A program made the translations under genes and the position numbers. Source: Streptomyces sp. I05A-00742 (GTDB taxonomy: Bacteria; Actinomycetota; Actinomycetes; Streptomycetales; Streptomycetaceae). From it: a stretch of DNA of 64,000 bases. The stretch covers positions 85,388 through 149,387 of the forward strand of contig NZ_JABETO010000007.1 in the NCBI RefSeq assembly GCF_013055795.1, given 5' to 3'. Positions 34,362 through 42,665 of this stretch are shown in pieces (position 1 is the first letter of the stretch; each line of letters starts with the position of its first letter). A model generated the notes under the pieces. That model ran no database searches. It had not been told where the DNA came from and worked only from the letters and a program-made list of their open reading frames with translations.

Positions 34362-35648
34362 GTGCAGCGGCGGCGGTTCTTGGGTCTCTCGGCGGCGGGT
34401 GCCGCGACGGCGGCGATGGCGCCCGCACTCTCGGCGTGCGGGAACGGCGGGCCCGGGGGCGGTAAGACGCTGAGGCTGGTCGCAGCGGAGTACGGCGACG
34501 GCAAGCCGGAGAACAGCTCGAAGAAGTACTGGGAATCGGTGGCCCGGACCTTCATGGGCGACCACAAGGGCGTCAAGGTCGAGGTCGAGGTCTACAACTG
34601 GACCGAGGTCGACAAGAAGGTCGCCGACATGGTCGCCGAGGGCAAGGCGCCGGACATCGCGCAGATCGGCGCGTACGCCGACTTCGCCGCGGCCGGCAAG
34701 CTCTACAGCGCCGACCAGCTGCTCTCCATACCCACCCAGGCCGACTTCATCTCGTCGATCGCCCGCGCGGGCGAGGTGCGCCGGATGCAGTACGGCCTGC
34801 CGTTCGTCTCCTCCACGCGGCTGCTCTTCTACAACAAGACGCTGTTCGACAAGGCCGGGATCGCCAAGGCCCCCGAGAGCTGGGCCGAGCTGCAGGCCGC
34901 CGCGGCCAAGCTCAAGGCGGCCGGGGTGAAGATCCCGTTCGGGCTGCCGCTGGGCCCGGAGGAGGCGCCCGCCGAGACCATGCTGTGGATGCTGGGCGGC
35001 GGCGGCAGCTACACGGACAAGAACGGCAGCTACACCATCCGCTCGCAGCCCAACATCAAGACGTTCACCTGGCTGCGGGACGAACTCGTCGGCAAGGGGC
35101 TCACCGGCCCCGGCAACCCCGCCCGCACCAACCGCCAGGAGCTCTTCAACGCCTTCTCGAAGGGCCAGGTCGGCATGCTCCACGGCCACCCGAGCCTGAT
35201 GGAGCAGGCCGAGGCCGGCCAGGTGAAGTACGGGAGGGCGCCGCTGCCCGGCGCCAACGGCAAGGCCCAGTCGACGATGGGCGTCGCCGACTGGATCATG
35301 GCGTTCAAGCAGGGCGGCAACCGCAAGGAGGCCGGCCTCTTCCTCGACTTCCTCTACGGCACCCAGACCGTGCTGGACTTCACCGGCAAGTACGACCTGC
35401 TGCCGGTCACCTCGTCCGCCTCGGCGCAGATGTACAGGGACGACTCCCCGCGGCGGAAGAAGCTGCGGCCCTTCCTGGAACCGCTGAAGAACGCCGAGTT
35501 CTACCCCGCGGACAAGACGTCCTGGGCCAAGGTCAGCAAGACGATCAAGGAGAAGATCGGCGCGACCGTGCAGAAGGGCGCGGACGTGGAGGGCATCCTC
35601 GACGAGATCCAGCGCGAGGCGGACTCCACGGACGGCGTCGCGCGCTAG
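34362..35648 (+). CDS. ABC transporter sugar-binding lipoprotein (Tat-exported)
   Basis: This 428-residue extracellular solute-binding protein (family 1) carries a twin-arginine start QRRRFLGLSAAG and a lipobox LSAC, with Cys at about residue 27. It should be a Tat-exported lipoprotein on the outer face of the membrane. Later blocks (GKAPDIAQIGAYADF, YGLPFVSSTRLLFYNK, FSKGQVGMLHGHPSL) match sugar-binding members. The GTG start has only a weak GGAA upstream; a longer reading from 34170 destroys the signal. No permease or ATPase gene is adjacent, so it must share a transporter encoded elsewhere. Confidence 0.88.
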   Translation: MQRRRFLGLSAAGAATAAMAPALSACGNGGPGGGKTLRLVAAEYGDGKPENSSKKYWESVARTFMGDHKGVKVEVEVYNWTEVDKKVADMVAEGKAPDIAQIGAYADFAAAGKLYSADQLLSIPTQADFISSIARAGEVRRMQYGLPFVSSTRLLFYNKTLFDKAGIAKAPESWAELQAAAAKLKAAGVKIPFGLPLGPEEAPAETMLWMLGGGGSYTDKNGSYTIRSQPNIKTFTWLRDELVGKGLTGPGNPARTNRQELFNAFSKGQVGMLHGHPSLMEQAEAGQVKYGRAPLPGANGKAQSTMGVADWIMAFKQGGNRKEAGLFLDFLYGTQTVLDFTGKYDLLPVTSSASAQMYRDDSPRRKKLRPFLEPLKNAEFYPADKTSWAKVSKTIKEKIGATVQKGADVEGILDEIQREADSTDGVAR

Positions 35649-35725
35649 GCAGGGCTCCGGAGGGACGGACGGACGGACTTCCCGGCCGTCCCGCCCGCCT
35701 CCGGCCGTCCCCTACGCTGGACCGC

Positions 35726-35965
35726 ATGGAAGAAAGCGAGCGGCCGCTCTCCGAGCGCGACCGGGCCGTGCTCGCCCTGGAGCGGCGGTCGTGGCCCGGG
35801 CCCGGGGCCAAGGAACGGGTCGTGCGCGAGCGGCTCGGTATCACGCCCACCCGCTACTACCAGCTGCTCAACGCGCTGCTGGACGATCCGCGGGCGCTCG
35901 CCCACGACCCCGTCACCGTCAACCGGCTGCGCCGGCTCCGCGACGCCCGCCGGGCCCGCCGCTGA
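35726..35965 (+). CDS. DUF3263 protein
   Basis: A 79-residue basic protein with the DUF3263 core VLALERRSWPGPGAKERVVRERLGITPTRYYQLLNALLD. The family looks like a helix-turn-helix and is widespread in Actinobacteria. The ATG at 35726 is the natural start. Function unknown; DNA binding is an inference. Confidence 0.85.
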   Translation: MEESERPLSERDRAVLALERRSWPGPGAKERVVRERLGITPTRYYQLLNALLDDPRALAHDPVTVNRLRRLRDARRARR

Positions 35966-35991
35966 GCCCGGCCCTGCCGGTCTCCGACGGT

Positions 35992-36029
35992 GAAATCGCG
36001 AAGGCCCGTCGAAATCGCGAAGGCCCGTC
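35992..36029. repeat. 19-bp tandem duplication before otsB
   Basis: Two exact copies of GAAATCGCGAAGGCCCGTC lie head to tail at 35992-36010 and 36011-36029, ending 33 bases before the otsB start. Confidence 0.9.
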
Positions 36030-36061
36030 TTGGCGGCCCGCGCCTGGGTAGGGTCGTTGTC

Positions 36062-36925
36062 ATGGGCAGCCACCCCCTTCCGGAACCCTTGACGTCCGCC
36101 GGGCGCGAGGGCCTCGCCGCGCTCCTCGCCCGGCCCGAACGCGCGATCGTCGCCCTGGACTTCGACGGCACGCTCGCGGAGATCGTCCCCGACCCCGAGC
36201 GCGCCCGAGCGCACCCGGAGGCCGTCCCCGCCCTCGCCCGGCTCGCGCCGCGGCTGGGCTCCGTGGCGGTGATCACCGGCCGCCCGGCGGGGGTCGCCGT
36301 CCGCTACGGCGGCTTCGCCGGGGTGCCGGGCCTGGACCGGCTGGCCGTCCTCGGCCACTACGGCGCCGAACGCTGGGACGCGGCCACCGGCACCGTCCGG
36401 TCGCCCGCGCCGCACCCCGGCATCGCCGCCGTCCAGGCCGAACTGCCCGGTGTGCTCGACGCGTCGGGGGCCTGGCGCGGCACCTGGGTGGAGACCGCGC
36501 CCATCGAGAACAAGGGCGGCCGGGCCATCGCCGTCCACACCCGCCGCGCCCCCGACCCCCAGGCCGCCTTCCGGGCGCTGGAGAAGCCGCTGGCCGAACT
36601 CGCCGCACGGCACGGGCTGATCGTCGAACCGGGCCGGCTGGTGCTGGAGCTGCGCCCGCCGGGCATGGACAAGGGCGTCGCCCTCGCCGACCACGTCCGC
36701 GCGACCGGCGCCGAGTGCGTCCTCTACGCCGGGGACGACCTCGGCGACCTGGCCGCCTTCGACGCCGTGGAGCGGCTGCGCGCCGACGGGCTGACCGGCC
36801 TCCTGGTGTGCAGCGGCAGCAACGAGGTCACCGAACTCGCCGCCCGCGCGGACCTCGTCGTGGACGGCCCGAGGGGCGTCGTGGAGCTGCTGGGGGCGCT
36901 GGCGGACGGGCTGGAGTCGCGCTGA
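36062..36925 (+). CDS. otsB: Trehalose-6-phosphate phosphatase
   Basis: This 287-residue HAD enzyme converts trehalose-6-phosphate to trehalose. The nucleophile motif is VALDFDGTLAEI near 36-47, the second motif is VITGRP near 72, and the acidic loop is GDDLGDLAAFDAV near 225. Length is usual for bacterial OtsB. A weak AGGG precedes the ATG. otsA is 0.85 kb away on the other strand, so the two enzymes of the pathway are linked but not co-transcribed. Confidence 0.93.
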   Translation: MGSHPLPEPLTSAGREGLAALLARPERAIVALDFDGTLAEIVPDPERARAHPEAVPALARLAPRLGSVAVITGRPAGVAVRYGGFAGVPGLDRLAVLGHYGAERWDAATGTVRSPAPHPGIAAVQAELPGVLDASGAWRGTWVETAPIENKGGRAIAVHTRRAPDPQAAFRALEKPLAELAARHGLIVEPGRLVLELRPPGMDKGVALADHVRATGAECVLYAGDDLGDLAAFDAVERLRADGLTGLLVCSGSNEVTELAARADLVVDGPRGVVELLGALADGLESR

Positions 36926-36940
36926 GGGCCGGCCTCGCCC

Positions 36941-37699
36941 TCAGTCGCCGTCCGCGTCGGCCGTCTCCCGCCGCCCCTTCCCGTCGTCCTTGACGCCGAC
37001 CGCCGCCAGCGCGGTCGTCCAGTCCCGCGCGATGGCCTGCTGCGCCTTCCGCAGATCGGCCTTGCCCGCGCAGATGGCGTGCTTCAGCTTCGTCTCGACG
37101 GAGTCCTTGGGGTTGTTCGGCCCGGCGCCCTCCTTGTGGCCCGGGGAGGGCGGCTCGACCCACAGGTTGCGCGGGTCGTTGGGGTCGCCGCCGAGCTGGA
37201 GGCTGATGAGGTGGTCGTACTCGGCGTCGCGCAGGGACTTCTTGTAGCCGTAGGAGGCGGCGTTGGCCGTCTTCTCCCGGCCGGTGATGTTCGTGGGCGG
37301 CCGGATGTCCTTGGTGTAGCCGCTGCGGCAGATCGTCGTCTTCAGCGTGGCCGGGGTGACCTTCGGATTGGTCGCGCCCGGTGTGCACTTGGGGTCGGGC
37401 AGCGGCTCCTTGGCCGCGGTCCAGCGGTAGGTGCAGGTGCCCGGGGCGGGCTGCTTCTGCACGGTGTACGAGGACTGGGGGCCCGGCCCGTCCGGTATCG
37501 TCCCGTCGCCGGCACCGGCGGACGGGCTGCCGCCGGAGGCGCCGGGTGCCGAGGGCGACGCCGTGCTCCCGGCCGCGCCTCCCTTGGACTCGGACTTCTT
37601 GTCGTCGGATTCCGACGAACAGCCGGACGTGGTCACGGCGAGGACGGCGACGGCGGCCGTGGCCGCCGCCAGGGCGAACCCGCGCGATGCGATCGACAT
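36941..37699 (-). CDS. Lipoprotein with HNH-type nuclease motif
   Basis: This 252-residue exported protein has a signal peptide with a lipobox-like TTSGC at about 24-28, a Ser/Gly/Pro linker to about 75, and a C-terminal domain with four Cys and the block YDHLISLQLGGDPNDPRNLW. That block matches the DH...N core of HNH/GIY-like bacterial endonucleases (Asp-His metal site, Asn-Leu-Trp). I infer a surface-anchored nuclease or a relative that lost activity. The start at 37699 is chosen over 37726 because it begins the signal peptide. Confidence 0.7.
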   Translation of the reverse strand: MSIASRGFALAAATAAVAVLAVTTSGCSSESDDKKSESKGGAAGSTASPSAPGASGGSPSAGAGDGTIPDGPGPQSSYTVQKQPAPGTCTYRWTAAKEPLPDPKCTPGATNPKVTPATLKTTICRSGYTKDIRPPTNITGREKTANAASYGYKKSLRDAEYDHLISLQLGGDPNDPRNLWVEPPSPGHKEGAGPNNPKDSVETKLKHAICAGKADLRKAQQAIARDWTTALAAVGVKDDGKGRRETADADGD

Positions 37700-37771
37700 G
37701 CCCCGATGATTACCCGCCCGCCCCACCCGTCAGCGGGGCGGGCGAAGCACACCGGCGCGAACGGGACGCCG

Positions 37772-39259
37772 TCACGCGCCCCGTTCGGCCGTCGGCCCCA
37801 ACGCCCGCAGAGCCTCCAGCTGTTCGACGAACCACCGCGCCGGCGGCAGCGCCGTCGCCGCCGCGGCCAGCCGCTCCGTGCGTTCCGCGCGCCGGTCCGG
37901 CTCCATCAGCAGCGCCTCGTGCAGGGCGCGGGCCGTGGCCTCGATGTCGTACGGGTTGACGAGGATCGCGTCCGCGCCCAGTTCGGCCGCGGCCCCCGCC
38001 TCCCGGGAGAGCACCAGGGCGCAGCCGTCGTCGGAGACGACCGGCACCTCCTTGGCGACCAGGTTCATCCCGTCGCGGATGGGGTTGACCAGGGCGACGT
38101 CCGCCATCCGGTAGGCGGCCAGGGAGCGCGCGAAGTCGTCCTTGACGTGCAGGGCGACCGGCTGCCAGTCCGCCGTCCCGAACTCCTCGTTGATGCCGTC
38201 CGCGACGCGTTCCACCTCCGCCGTGTAGTCGCGGTACACGGCGAGGTCCTGCCGGGAGGGGTAGGCGAACGCGATGTGCACGACGCGGCCGTGCCACTGC
38301 GGGTGGTCCAGCAGGAGCCGCCGGTAGGCGTAGAGGCCGCGCACGATGTTCTTCGAGAGCTCGGTGCGGTCCACGCGGACGATCGTTTTGCGGCCCGGTC
38401 CGATCTGCTTCCGCAGGGCGGCCATCCGCTCCTCGACGTCCGGCCGGTGGGCGCGCTCGCGGAGGAAGGCGGCGTCCGCGCCCAGCCCGTGGACGCCGAG
38501 GAGGGTCGTGCGCCCCTCGAAGCGCACGGCCGTCGCGGTCCCGTCCGTCCGTTCGACCTCCGCGCCGAGCACGTCCGCGCAGCAGGCGGCGAACGCGTCG
38601 GCCCAGCGGCGGGTGAGGAACGCCGCGCGGTCGCCGCCCAGGATGCCGCGCAGCACCTGCGCCGCCACGTCGTCCGGCAGCATCCGGTAGTAGTCCGGCG
38701 GGGCCCAGGGCGTGTGCGAGAAGTGGCCGATGCGCAGGTCGGGGCGGCGCTCGCGGAGCAGCCCGGGGACCAGCGTCAGGTGGTAGTCCTGGACGAGCAC
38801 GGCGGCGCCCTCGGCGGCCTCCTCCGCGAGGGCGTCCGCGAACGCGGCGTTGTACGCCTCGTAGGCGGCCCACTGCTCGCGGAATTCGGCGTCGAAGGCG
38901 GGCTCCAGTGGGGTCTGGTAGAGCAGGTGGTGGACGAACCACAGCACGGAGTTGGCGACGCCGTTGTACGCGGCGGCGAACGTCTCGGCCGGGATGTCCA
39001 GCATCCGCACCCGGTGGCCGCCCGTGTCGGCGGGGTCGAGTCTGCGGCCCGCGCGGCGGGCCGCGAGCCGGTCGCCCTCGCCGAGCGCGGCGCAGACCCA
39101 CACCGCCCCGGCGTCCGCGCCGATGGCGCTGAGCCCGGAGACCAGCCCGCCTCCGCCCCGGCCCGCGGTCAGGGTGCCGTCCTCGGCGATCCGGTACGCG
39201 ACCGGGCCGCGGTTGGAGGCCACGACGATCGGGGCGGAGTGCACGTGCTCAGCGACCAT
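37772..39259 (-). CDS. otsA: Trehalose-6-phosphate synthase (GT20)
   Basis: This 495-residue retaining glycosyltransferase joins a nucleotide-activated glucose to glucose-6-phosphate. Blocks include VVASNRGPVAY at the N-terminus, VQDYHLTLVPGLLRER near 150, FSHTPWAPPDYYRMLP near 175, VDRTELSKNI near 290, and DGMNLVAKE near 400 (nucleotide-sugar site). The ribosome binding site is weak. gpgS ends 41 bases upstream on the same strand, so the two are likely an operon. An apparent longer protein on the same frame is a read-through of a neighbour and is not used. Confidence 0.93.
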   Translation of the reverse strand: MVAEHVHSAPIVVASNRGPVAYRIAEDGTLTAGRGGGGLVSGLSAIGADAGAVWVCAALGEGDRLAARRAGRRLDPADTGGHRVRMLDIPAETFAAAYNGVANSVLWFVHHLLYQTPLEPAFDAEFREQWAAYEAYNAAFADALAEEAAEGAAVLVQDYHLTLVPGLLRERRPDLRIGHFSHTPWAPPDYYRMLPDDVAAQVLRGILGGDRAAFLTRRWADAFAACCADVLGAEVERTDGTATAVRFEGRTTLLGVHGLGADAAFLRERAHRPDVEERMAALRKQIGPGRKTIVRVDRTELSKNIVRGLYAYRRLLLDHPQWHGRVVHIAFAYPSRQDLAVYRDYTAEVERVADGINEEFGTADWQPVALHVKDDFARSLAAYRMADVALVNPIRDGMNLVAKEVPVVSDDGCALVLSREAGAAAELGADAILVNPYDIEATARALHEALLMEPDRRAERTERLAAAATALPPARWFVEQLEALRALGPTAERGA

Positions 39260-39300
39260 GACGCGAGCCTTGCCACCCCGCCAACCGCTCAAACGTACGC

Positions 39301-40257
39301 TTACGCCGCGCGGCGCCGCGCGTACTCGGGGATCCCGGCCATCGGCGGGCGCTCCTCGGTGTCCACGGGGTAGGTCCGCGGAACGAAGCCGTCCGCCGTA
39401 CGTTCGAACTGGGTCAGCGCCGGGCGCACCAGCGGCTCGCGGCCCAGCCGCAGCTGTGCGGTGCGGTAGATCGCGGCGGCCATCCGGCCCAGCGCCCGCC
39501 CGTCCTGGTGCCGGTGCCTGCGGACCCCCACGTCCACCTGGGCCAGCGCGTCCAGGCCCACCGTGTGCAGCGCGTCGACCAGCAGCCCGAGCTCCACGCC
39601 GTAGCCGACGGGGAACGGCAGCCGCTCCAGCAGCGAGCGGCGGGCCGCGTACTCGCCGCCCAGCGGCTGTACGAATCCGGCCAGCCGCGGCCAGTGCAGA
39701 TTGAGCAGCGGGCGGGCCACCAGCTCGGTGACCCGGCCGCCCTGGCCCGCCGCCCCGCCGAGCGGGCGGTCGTACATGGCCTTGACGAAGTCCACGTCCG
39801 GCTCGGTCAGCAGCGGGCCGACGATCCCGGAGACGAACGTGGACGAGAAGTCGCGCAGATCGGCGTCGACGAAGCAGACGACGTCGCCGGAGGTCACCAG
39901 CAGGGAGCGCCACAGCACCTCGCCCTTGCCGGGGACGGCCGGCAGGCCGGGCAGCACGTCGTCGCGGTGCTCGACGCGGGCCCCGGCGGCCCGGGCGGCG
40001 CCGGCCGTGCCGTCCGTCGAGCCGGAGTCCAGCACCACCAGCTCGTCCACCAGGGGGACGCCTGTGGGGGGTGCCGTCATCAGGTCGCGACGGATCGCGG
40101 TCACGATGTCCCCGACCGTGGCCTCCTCGTTCAGCGCGGGCAGGACCACGCTGACGGTGGTGCCCGTCTCGCGCTTCGCGGCGAGCAGCCGGTCGAGCGG
40201 GCGGTCTGCGGCGGTCCAGGACCGCCGGGCCAGCCAGCGCTCCACCTCTTCCAGCAC
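39301..40257 (-). CDS. gpgS: Glucosyl-3-phosphoglycerate synthase
   Basis: This 318-residue GT81 (GT-A fold) enzyme should join NDP-glucose to 3-phosphoglycerate, the first step to glucosylglycerate or methylglucose lipopolysaccharide. It shows VVLPALNEEATVGDIV near 36-51, DSGSTDGT near 78, the metal motif VDADLRD near 135, and the late block PFPVGYGVELGLLVDA. No GpgP phosphatase gene is nearby. The pairing with otsA suggests compatible-solute synthesis from the same sugar nucleotide. Confidence 0.88.
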   Translation of the reverse strand: MLEEVERWLARRSWTAADRPLDRLLAAKRETGTTVSVVLPALNEEATVGDIVTAIRRDLMTAPPTGVPLVDELVVLDSGSTDGTAGAARAAGARVEHRDDVLPGLPAVPGKGEVLWRSLLVTSGDVVCFVDADLRDFSSTFVSGIVGPLLTEPDVDFVKAMYDRPLGGAAGQGGRVTELVARPLLNLHWPRLAGFVQPLGGEYAARRSLLERLPFPVGYGVELGLLVDALHTVGLDALAQVDVGVRRHRHQDGRALGRMAAAIYRTAQLRLGREPLVRPALTQFERTADGFVPRTYPVDTEERPPMAGIPEYARRRAA

Positions 40258-40440
40258 GTGTACGACTCCTCGGTGTGGTTGTCCGGTGCGGTTGTCCGGC
40301 GTGGTTGTGACGCATCTCGCGGTACGGACGGCCCTCTCAGGGCGCCGCGCCTTCCGTTACAGTCTTGAACAACGCGGACCGCGCCCGTATGTCGGGGTCC
40401 TGCGTGCCACAAACGCCTGGGCGACGCCCAGCGCCATACC
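40258..40440. other. Divergent promoter region of gpgS and metM
   Basis: Together with the riboswitch this is 334 bases without a protein gene. This part should hold the promoters for gpgS-otsA and for the riboswitch transcript. No clear operator is seen. Confidence 0.5.
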
Positions 40441-40573
40441 GCTCATCCAGAGGGGCAGAGGGACACGGCCCGTTGAAGCCCCGGCAACCCTCCAGCCGGT
40501 CTCCTTGTGAGGCTCCCGGCGGGGAAGGTGCCAATTCCGTCTCGTGGCGAGGTGCGCCACGGGGAAGATGAGG
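40441..40573 (+). ncRNA. SAM-I (S-box) riboswitch
   Basis: The conserved S-box order is present: CTCATCCAGAG at the start, GGCAGAGGGACACGGCCCG, then TTGAAGCCCCGGCAACC (the K-turn and SAM core), then AAGGTGCCAATTCC, and a closing GATGAG at 40567-40572 that pairs with CTCATC at 40442-40447 to form stem P1. The ribosome binding site GAGGAG overlaps the 3' strand of P1, so SAM binding can hide it and shut translation. The controlled gene is the threonine-synthase-like metM, which is the key clue to its true role. Confidence 0.92.
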
Positions 40574-40591
40574 AGAAAGGGCCTCGCCTCC

Positions 40592-41860
40592 ATGGCTGTG
40601 CAAGCCGTTGAACGCGTTACTTCCTTCGGTCCCGCCGTCGCGCTGTCCTGCCGCGAGTGCGGCGAGCGCCTCCCGCTCGGACCGGTCTTCGCCTGTGCCT
40701 CCTGCTTCGGCCCGCTGGAGGTCGCCTACGAGCTGCCGCTCGGCGACCCGGAGGGGCTGCGGCGCCGGATCGAGTCCGGTCCTGCCAGCATCTGGCGGTA
40801 CGCGCCCCTGCTGCCCGTCCCCGCCGACGTCGCCTCACGGCCCAACCTCGAACCCGGTTTCACCCGGCTCGTCCGGGCCGGCAACCTCGCCCGAGAGCTG
40901 GGCGTGACCGGTGAGCTGCACGTCAAGGACGACTCGGGCAACCCCACGCACTCCTTCAAGGACCGCGTCGTCGCCGTCGCCGTCGAGGCGGCGCGCGCCT
41001 TCGGCTTCACCACCCTCTCCTGCTCCTCGACGGGCAACCTGGCCGGTGCCGTCGGGGCGGCGGCCGCCCGCGCCGGGTTCCGGTCCTGCGTCTTCATCCC
41101 GCACGACCTGGAGGCCGGGAAGGTCGTCATGGCCGCCGTCTACGGCGGCGACCTCGTCGGCATCGAGGGCACCTACGACGACGTCAACCGCTTCTGCTCC
41201 GAGCTCATCGGCGATCCGCTGGGGGAGGGCTGGGGCTTCGTCAACGTCAATCTCCGCCCCTACTACGGCGAGGGCTCCAAGACCCTCGCCTACGAGATCT
41301 GCGAGCAGCTCGGCTGGCGGCTGCCCGACCAGCTCGTCGTGCCCGTCGCCTCCGGCTCCCAGCTGACGAAGATCGACAAGGGGCTGAAGGAGCTGATCGC
41401 CCTCGGGCTGGTCGAGGACCGTCCCTACCGGATCTTCGGCGCCCAGGCGGAGGGCTGCTCCCCGGTCTCCCGGGCGTTCAAGGACGGCCAGGACGTGGTG
41501 CGCCCCGTGAAGCCCGACACCATCGCCAAGTCGCTGGCCATCGGCAACCCCGCCGACGGTCCCTACGTCCTGGACATCGCCCGCCGCACCGGCGGGGCCG
41601 TGGAGGATGTGACCGACGCGCAGATCGTGGACGCGATCCGGCTGCTCGCCCGCACGGAGGGGATCTTCGCCGAGACCGCGGGCGGGGTGACCGTGGGGGT
41701 GACGCGGAAGCTGCTGGAGTCCGGCGCGCTCGATCCGTCGCTGACCACCGTCGTGCTCAACACGGGCGACGGGCTGAAGACGCTGGACGCGGTGGCGGCG
41801 GGGCCGACGGCCACGATCCGGCCGAGCGTGGAGGCGTTCCGGGCGGCGGGGCTGGGGTAG
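40592..41860 (+). CDS. metM: Threonine-synthase-like homocysteine synthase (MetM type)
   Basis: This 422-residue PLP enzyme (fold type II) has an N-terminal zinc ribbon (Cys20, Cys23, Cys35, Cys38) and the PLP Lys123 in PTHSFKDR. By family alone it would be called threonine synthase, which acts on O-phosphohomoserine. The SAM riboswitch in front and the sulfur-carrier gene behind instead fit MetM, described in Streptomyces, which makes homocysteine from O-phosphohomoserine with thiocarboxylated MetO as sulfur donor. Streptomyces also keep a true thrC in a hom-thrC-thrB cluster elsewhere. Sequence alone cannot separate the two activities, so the call rests on context. Confidence 0.82.
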   Translation: MAVQAVERVTSFGPAVALSCRECGERLPLGPVFACASCFGPLEVAYELPLGDPEGLRRRIESGPASIWRYAPLLPVPADVASRPNLEPGFTRLVRAGNLARELGVTGELHVKDDSGNPTHSFKDRVVAVAVEAARAFGFTTLSCSSTGNLAGAVGAAAARAGFRSCVFIPHDLEAGKVVMAAVYGGDLVGIEGTYDDVNRFCSELIGDPLGEGWGFVNVNLRPYYGEGSKTLAYEICEQLGWRLPDQLVVPVASGSQLTKIDKGLKELIALGLVEDRPYRIFGAQAEGCSPVSRAFKDGQDVVRPVKPDTIAKSLAIGNPADGPYVLDIARRTGGAVEDVTDAQIVDAIRLLARTEGIFAETAGGVTVGVTRKLLESGALDPSLTTVVLNTGDGLKTLDAVAAGPTATIRPSVEAFRAAGLG

Positions 41861-41955
41861 GGGGCGGGCGTTCTTGCGGACGCCCCTCCCGTAACTCCCT
41901 CAACTTCCGCACCGGACAACCACTCATCAACACGCGCACCAGAAAGGCGAACCCC

Positions 41956-42231
41956 ATGAGCGTCACCGTCCGCATCCCCACCATCCTCCGCACCTACACC
42001 GGCGGCCGCGCCGAGGTCCCCGCCGAGGGGGCGAACCTGTCCGAGGTGATCGGCGACCTGGAGAAGAACCACCCGGGGATCGCCGCCCGGGTGCTCGACG
42101 AGACGGGTCGGCTGCGCCGCTTCGTGAACGTGTACGTCAACGACGACGACGTCCGCTTCGAGGGCGGCCTGGAGGCGGCGACCCCGGACGGGGCCGGTGT
42201 GTCGATCATCCCGGCCGTCGCGGGCGGCTGA
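41956..42231 (+). CDS. metO: Sulfur-carrier protein, ThiS/MoaD/CysO type (MetO)
   Basis: This 91-residue ubiquitin-fold protein ends in Gly-Gly (PAVAGG), the tail that is thiocarboxylated to carry sulfur. It closely resembles mycobacterial CysO from [12 protein letters not shown] through [13 protein letters not shown] to the C-terminus, but it lies downstream of metM, not of a cysM. GAAAGG precedes the ATG. Its adenylating and sulfurating partner (MoeB/MoeZ type) must be encoded elsewhere. It should act in the cytoplasm as sulfur donor to MetM. Confidence 0.88.
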   Translation: MSVTVRIPTILRTYTGGRAEVPAEGANLSEVIGDLEKNHPGIAARVLDETGRLRRFVNVYVNDDDVRFEGGLEAATPDGAGVSIIPAVAGG

Positions 42232-42665
42232 CCGGCCGACGGCCCGTCACCCCGGCATTTCACAACATCACCGCACAGAACACGGAGCGCCCCGGCCGGA
42301 AACGGACGGGGCGATTCCGTCTGTTGAAGCGCGATACAGTTGGGGCGTTCCCCCTCCGGTGTCAGAGCCGAACGCATATGAGAACCCGTCAAGTTGCGCG
42401 CGAATTAGGTGTGCGAATTGTCGGGTTGGCCGGCGTATGTCCGGCCCGACTTGCCCTGGAACATCCCCAGTTCACCGGCTTTCGCCGCTCGGCGATGCCG
42501 GTATTTCTCGTCCGTCTGACCTGTTGCAGACGGCATCCGTGCAGATACATTCAGCCGCGGTCGACGCGTTCCGGCGCACACCCCTCGGTGTCACAAGGGG
42601 TGAGGTCTGACCCGGGTCCGCGAAGTGCGGGTCCCGCGCAAGGGCCAGTAATAGGGGAGTTAGGC
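42232..42665 (+). other. Long leader region of the cold-shock gene
   Basis: These 434 bases lack a supported gene. GC drops around 42370-42560, unlike the rest of the window, which suggests promoter and a long untranslated leader as is common for cold-shock genes. GGGGAG at 42654-42659 is the ribosome binding site. Confidence 0.5.

Noticed and set aside
40592..41860. Plain threonine synthase as the final name
   Set aside because: Fold alone supports it, but the SAM riboswitch and the following sulfur carrier make MetM the better reading.
41956..42231. CysO of cysteine synthesis
   Set aside because: Sequence is CysO-like, but no cysM or Mec+ peptidase gene is adjacent; metM is.
42324..42665. 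An N-terminal extension of the cold-shock protein
   Set aside because: The in-frame upstream codons are unlike coding sequence here, and the ATG at 42666 has a good ribosome binding site and gives the exact family length.
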